NCBI RefSeq assembly: GCF_001549985.1
Contig: NZ_LROZ01000003.1
Coordinates: 62,001 to 126,000 of the forward strand
From: Myroides odoratus
GTDB lineage: Bacteria > Bacteroidota > Bacteroidia > Flavobacteriales > Flavobacteriaceae
Length of the DNA stretch: 64,000 nt
Reading direction: 5' to 3'
Part shown: one piece after another, positions 59,754 through 64,000 of the stretch
Position numbering within the stretch: position 1 is the stretch's first letter
How the letters are laid out: the number at the start of each line of letters is the position of its first letter
Notes under the pieces: model-generated
Seen by the model: only the letters and a program-made list of their open reading frames with translations
Told to the model about the DNA's origin: nothing
Database searches by the model: none
Translations under genes and position numbers: made by a program

Positions 59754-62700
59754 TTATTTTGTTTGATTTGCTTCAATCCATTGACGTGCATTAACGAAAG
59801 CTTCCATCCAAGGAGAAACTTCGTCTTTGCGTCCTTCTGGGTAATTCGCCCAATGCCATTGGAATAATGAACGCTCAATATGAGGCATCATAACCAAGTG
59901 ACGTCCTGTATTGTCACACATCATTGCTGTATTGTAATCGGAACCATTTGGATTTGCAGGATAGCTATCGTAAGCGTATTTTGCTACAATATTATAGTTG
60001 CTTTCTGCTTCTGGTAAGTTGAATTTACCTTCACCATGTGAAATCCAAACCCCTAAGGTACTACCGGCTAAGGTAGATAACATGATTGAGTTATTCTCTT
60101 GAATGGTAACGGAAGTAAAGTTACTTTCGTGTTTTTGAGAATCATTGTGTAACATTTTTCCATGAACAGCATGTTCTGGATTAATTAACTCCAATTCCAT
60201 AAACAATTGACAACCATTACAAATACCTACGGATAAGGTATCTTGACGAGCAAAGAAGTTTTTCAGTGCTGTATTTGCTTTTTCATTGTACATGAACGCA
60301 CCAGCCCATCCTTTTGCCGATCCTAATACGTCAGAGTTAGAGAAACCTCCAACAGCTCCGATGAATTGAATATCTTCTAATGTTTCGCGACCTGAAATTA
60401 AATCCGTCATGTGAACGTCTTTCACATCAAATCCAGCTAAGAACATAGCGTTGGCAACTTCTCTTTCAGAGTTACTTCCTTTTTCGCGGATAATCGCTGC
60501 TTTTGGGCGTGGTTTAGACGCATCGATAGCTGGTTTCTTTCCATCAAATTGCGATGGGAAAGCAAATTGTAACGGCTGGTTTTTATAGTTGTTAAAGCGT
60601 TCAGTTGCTTTGTTGTTTTTGGTTTGTTTTTGATCCAATAAATACGACGTTTTATACCACGTATCGCGGATTGCAGGAACACTATAGTTAAAGCTGTCAT
60701 TTCCGTTTTGGAAGGATACGGTCTCTTCCGCTATAACCGTTCCGATTTTAGTTGCTTCAACACCTGCTGTGTTCATTGCTTTTTCGAACGTTTCGTCGTT
60801 TTTCGCTTGAATCACTAAACCAATATTTTCATTGAAAAGAACTTTTACTGTATCTTTTTCATTTAAAGCAGTTAAGTCATAACGTGCTCCTAAGTTGATA
60901 TCAGCAAACGTCATTTCTAAAAGTGTAGTGATTAATCCACCACTTCCAATATCATGACCTGCAGCAATTTGGTTGTCTTCTACTAGAGTTTGAACAGCAT
61001 TGAATGCTTTTTTGAAGTAAGCAGCATCTTGAATTGTAGGTACTTCGTGTCCAATTTTATTTAAAATCTGAGCAAATGATGAACCTCCTAATTTAAAACT
61101 ATCTTGTGATAAACGGATATAGTAGATAGAACCTGCATTTTTCTTTAATGTTGGCTCAACAATTTTCGTAATATCCGTGCAGTTTGCCGCAGCAGAAATA
61201 ATCACTGTTCCAGGAGCAATTACCTCGTCATTAGGGTATTTTTGCTTCATGGATAAGGAGTCTTTCCCTGTTGGGATGTTGATTCCTAATTCAATAGCGA
61301 AATCTGAACAAGCTTGTACAGCTTCGTATAAACGAGCATCTTCTCCTGGGTTATTACAAGCCCACATCCAGTTTGCAGATAAAGAAATCCCTTTCATTTG
61401 GTCTTTTAATGGAGCCCAAACAATATTAGATAACGCTTCTGCAATCGCATTTCTACTTCCTGCAGTAGGATCAACTAAAGCAACAACAGGAGCATGTCCT
61501 ACTGTTGTAGCAATTCCTTCTTTTCCTTTATAATCAAGAGCCATAGCTCCTAAGTTATTCAACGGTAATTGTAAAGGACCTGTACATTGTTGTTTAGCCA
61601 CACGACCACCCACACAACGATCCACTTTATTTGTTAACCAATCTTTAGAAGCAACAGCCTCTAGTTGTAATAATTGATTTAAATAGGTATCCACATTTTC
61701 AACAGCATAATCTAAATCAGCATAGATGCGCTCGATCGTTTGATCTGCCATAATTGTTTTTGGAGAACTACCAAACATCTCTTCAATGGCAAAATCCATT
61801 GGTTTAGCTCCTGTTTTTGCAGATTCAATCGTAAAGCGATGATCGTTAGTGATTTCACCAACTGTATACATAGGTGCACGTTCTCTTTCTGCAATGCGCT
61901 CTAACGTATCCATATCTTTTTTACCAATCACCAATCCCATTCTTTCTTGAGATTCATTTCCGATTGTTTCTTTAGCAGAAAGCGTTGGATCTCCAATAGG
62001 CAGCTGATCTAAATTGATATGTCCTCCTGTTTCTTCTACTAATTCAGATAAACAGTTTAAGTGTCCACCTGCACCGTGATCGTGAATCGATACAATAGGG
62101 TTGTGGTCCGCTTCAACTAAACCGCGAATCGCGTTCGCTGCACGTTTTTGCATTTCAGGGTTTGAACGTTGAATCGCATTCAATTCAATTCCAGATCCGA
62201 AAGCTCCCGTATTTGCAGAAGAAACTGCTGCTCCTCCCATACCAATGCGGTAGTTTTCACCCCCTAAGATAACTACTTGATCTCCTTGTTCAGGTTTGTG
62301 TTTTTTGGCTTGATCTAACTTTCCGTATCCGATACCACCCGCTTGCATAATCACTTTATCAAAACCAAGTTTGCGTGCGTCTTCTTCGTGCTCGAAAGTT
62401 AAAATAGACCCCGTAATTAACGGTTGTCCGAATTTATTTCCAAAATCAGAAGCTCCATTAGAAGCTTTGATTAAAATATCAATTGGAGTTTGGTATAACC
62501 AAGCTCTTTCATCCATGGCTTTTTCCCAAGGACGGTTTTCTTCTAAACGAGAATAAGAAGTCATGTAAATCGCAGTACCCGCTAAAGGCAATGATCCTTG
62601 TCCTCCTGCTAAACGGTCGCGAATTTCTCCTCCAGAACCTGTAGCTGCACCATTGAATGGCTCTACCGTTGTAGGGAAGTTATGCGTTTCTGCTTTTAAT

Positions 62701-63422
62701 GAAATAACAGAATCAAATTCTTTTTCTGCATAAAAATCGGGTTTGTCCGCTGATAGAGGAGCAAACTGAGTCACACGTGGTCCTTTTACAAAAGCCACAT
62801 TATCTTTATAAGCAGAAACAATATCGTTTGGATGAGTCTCTGAAGTCTTCTTGATTAATTTGAATAAAGAAGTTGGTTTTTCTTCTCCATCAATTACAAA
62901 TGTTCCATTAAATATCTTATGACGACAATGCTCAGAATTTACTTGTGAGAAACCGAAAACCTCCGAATCCGTTAGTTTGCGTCCTATTTTTTGAGCTAAG
63001 TTTTCTAAATAGGTAATCTCTTCTTCGTTTAGTGCTAATCCTTCTTCTTGATTGTATTTCGCAATATCTTCAATGTAAATGATTGGCTCAGGTTGAATGT
63101 TAATCGCAAAAATATCTTGATCTAACAATTCAAACACTTGTGATAACATCGGATCAAATGCTTCTTGGTTAGCCTCTAAAAATTCTTCAATGCGAATAAT
63201 TCCATTAATCCCCATGTTTTGCGTGATTTCAACCGCATTGGTACTCCAAGGCGTAATCATAGTCGCACGTGGACCGATAAATTGACGGTTAATTACTTTT
63301 TGATCTAGGTGCTTAGCGTTGCCAAAAAGCCAATTTAGTTTTTGAATATCTTCAATAGATAAAGCGTTCTCCACCTGAACAGCGTAGAACTTTTTCGAAG
63401 GGTTTTCGAAGAAATAAATCAT
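59754..63422 (-). CDS. purL: Phosphoribosylformylglycinamidine synthase, single-chain PurL
   Basis: A 1222-residue enzyme of the large, single-chain type. The N-terminal linker region is followed by two AIRS-like synthase halves with SEVFGFSQVNSEHCRHKIFN (the FGAR-AT signature), ETHNFPTTVEPFNGAATGSGGEIRD (abridged) and HDHGAGGHLNCL. The C-terminal glutamine amidotransferase domain (about 950-1222) has the catalytic Cys in VGICNGCQLFMEL and a GEGKF His region. It converts FGAR, glutamine and ATP to FGAM in purine synthesis. All expected motifs are present. Monocistronic with a strong terminator. Confidence 0.97.
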   Translation of the reverse strand: MIYFFENPSKKFYAVQVENALSIEDIQKLNWLFGNAKHLDQKVINRQFIGPRATMITPWSTNAVEITQNMGINGIIRIEEFLEANQEAFDPMLSQVFELLDQDIFAINIQPEPIIYIEDIAKYNQEEGLALNEEEITYLENLAQKIGRKLTDSEVFGFSQVNSEHCRHKIFNGTFVIDGEEKPTSLFKLIKKTSETHPNDIVSAYKDNVAFVKGPRVTQFAPLSADKPDFYAEKEFDSVISLKAETHNFPTTVEPFNGAATGSGGEIRDRLAGGQGSLPLAGTAIYMTSYSRLEENRPWEKAMDERAWLYQTPIDILIKASNGASDFGNKFGQPLITGSILTFEHEEDARKLGFDKVIMQAGGIGYGKLDQAKKHKPEQGDQVVILGGENYRIGMGGAAVSSANTGAFGSGIELNAIQRSNPEMQKRAANAIRGLVEADHNPIVSIHDHGAGGHLNCLSELVEETGGHINLDQLPIGDPTLSAKETIGNESQERMGLVIGKKDMDTLERIAERERAPMYTVGEITNDHRFTIESAKTGAKPMDFAIEEMFGSSPKTIMADQTIERIYADLDYAVENVDTYLNQLLQLEAVASKDWLTNKVDRCVGGRVAKQQCTGPLQLPLNNLGAMALDYKGKEGIATTVGHAPVVALVDPTAGSRNAIAEALSNIVWAPLKDQMKGISLSANWMWACNNPGEDARLYEAVQACSDFAIELGINIPTGKDSLSMKQKYPNDEVIAPGTVIISAAANCTDITKIVEPTLKKNAGSIYYIRLSQDSFKLGGSSFAQILNKIGHEVPTIQDAAYFKKAFNAVQTLVEDNQIAAGHDIGSGGLITTLLEMTFADINLGARYDLTALNEKDTVKVLFNENIGLVIQAKNDETFEKAMNTAGVEATKIGTVIAEETVSFQNGNDSFNYSVPAIRDTWYKTSYLLDQKQTKNNKATERFNNYKNQPLQFAFPSQFDGKKPAIDASKPRPKAAIIREKGSNSEREVANAMFLAGFDVKDVHMTDLISGRETLEDIQFIGAVGGFSNSDVLGSAKGWAGAFMYNEKANTALKNFFARQDTLSVGICNGCQLFMELELINPEHAVHGKMLHNDSQKHESNFTSVTIQENNSIMLSTLAGSTLGVWISHGEGKFNLPEAESNYNIVAKYAYDSYPANPNGSDYNTAMMCDNTGRHLVMMPHIERSLFQWHWANYPEGRKDEVSPWMEAFVNARQWIEANQTK

Positions 63423-63489
63423 TGCGATAAGATTATTTTAGTTGTTGTTGTAAGATGCAAAAATATACTAAAAAAAGACAATTAAAAAA

Positions 63490-64000
63490 TTATTCTTTTG
63501 TAGTTTCAATATGTTGATAAGCACCTAAATCGGCTGACTGACGACGGTCTTTTCCGTCGATATCACGCGGAATACTACGTGCAATTTCTTTATCGCCCTT
63601 GTCAATTAAGTGTGTCATCTGACTAGAGTAGTAGAAGAGATTCTTTTTAGGGTCGAAAAAATCAATAGACGCCGAAGAAGGAGTATCCATTAGAATCGTA
63701 TTGAAATACATGGATTCATTGGCATAATTGTAAACAGAAACACTGTTGTTTCGTTTACTGGTATCTTTTAATGCACTTGATTCAAAGCGAATATTTGCTG
63801 TTTCTTCGAGTGGAAGAATAAAACTTTGTGCAATCGAGGCATGTAAAATACTATTTTGGATAGTTAAACGCTCAAAAGGAGTTGCGGTATTGTTGGCAAT
63901 AAGCAACGCCGTTTGATCGGGACGGAGTCCTGTATTGCTAAATGTACAGTGTTGGAATACATAATTTCCACCGTTGCGCAGGACAACCGCTGAATTTTGC
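63490..64000 (-). CDS. C-terminal part of a parallel beta-helix-type protein, partial
   Basis: The frame stays open to the right edge, so the start is missing. The visible 169 codons show short beta-strand repeats with Asn turns (VVLRNGGNYVFQHCTFSNTG, LLIANNTATPFERLTIQNSIL, abridged). The C-terminus has DIDGKDRRQSADLGAYQHIE, matching the DIGAYE-type ending of right-handed parallel beta-helix (choice-of-anchor) surface proteins. Function unknown; a surface or secreted location is likely from the fold. It lies upstream of purL on the same strand. Confidence 0.75.
   Translation of the reverse strand, partial: QNSAVVLRNGGNYVFQHCTFSNTGLRPDQTALLIANNTATPFERLTIQNSILHASIAQSFILPLEETANIRFESSALKDTSKRNNSVSVYNYANESMYFNTILMDTPSSASIDFFDPKKNLFYYSSQMTHLIDKGDKEIARSIPRDIDGKDRRQSADLGAYQHIETTKE

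Noticed and set aside
61177..61533. Open frame on the plus strand within purL
   Set aside because: It lies entirely opposite well-conserved PurL sequence and shows no family features.

Overview
The window (about 35% GC by eye) reads as chromosomal DNA of a Bacteroidota bacterium, most likely a Flavobacteriaceae member such as Myroides. This rests on a SusC/SusD pair, a type IX secretion (T9SS) C-terminal tail, TAnnTTTG -7 promoter boxes, single-chain PurL, and the tsaD/tamB divergent pair. The genus is inference; no rRNA or tRNA gene was seen.

Region by region. 1-830: lrgAB-like membrane pair, with lrgB cut by the left edge. 1166-8292: a SusC/SusD operon ending in a Tat-exported phosphocholine-type phospholipase C, i.e. 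a nutrient-scavenging locus for a phospholipid or phosphoester. 8505-15402: small regulatory and transport units: ArsR-rhodanese plus MFS, AraC regulator, RidA-family protein, LysE exporter, PaaI thioesterase, and a LysR regulator next to an exported MsrA-MsrB fusion. 15462-26148: metabolic and repair genes (nitronate monooxygenase-like enzyme, lipoprotein, FAD dehydrogenase, Tag glycosylase, aldo/keto reductase, GNAT, MocR regulator, NTF2-like protein, TatA, thioredoxin-like lipoprotein). 26637-35852: a small membrane protein, the housekeeping minus-strand operon tsaD-rsmE-AI-2E-THUMP-like methyltransferase, and divergent tamB.

36241-56690 is the accessory heart of the window. A T9SS-tailed surface protein is followed 7 bp later by a 3593-residue SpvB/VCBS/YD-repeat/Rhs protein whose tip looks like a JAB-type polymorphic toxin. 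A lipoprotein gene overlapping its end is the likely immunity gene. Downstream lie two further Rhs tip modules that lack their own repeat barrel: one intact orphan tip with a possible His/Cys hydrolase domain plus a small membrane protein, and one broken tip with an HEFMH metalloprotease motif plus a secreted protein. Each module ends in nearly the same hairpin (CCCCAAC...GTTGGGG). The intergenic DNA behind modules 1 and 2 is a degenerate duplication of about 600 bp. Short repeats from that DNA also interrupt the third Rhs core. A small element (tyrosine integrase plus a damaged helix-turn-helix gene with paired AAAACATGTTTT palindromes) sits between modules 1 and 2. The best reading is an Rhs tip-cassette array in which a shared 5' core and shared 3' flank could support toxin swapping by recombination.

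56851-64000: a three-gene operon (nucleoside-deoxyribosyltransferase-like, unknown, SWIM zinc-finger), a rhodanese, an HTH-less HigA-like protein, purL, and the C-terminal part of a beta-helix-type protein running off the right edge.
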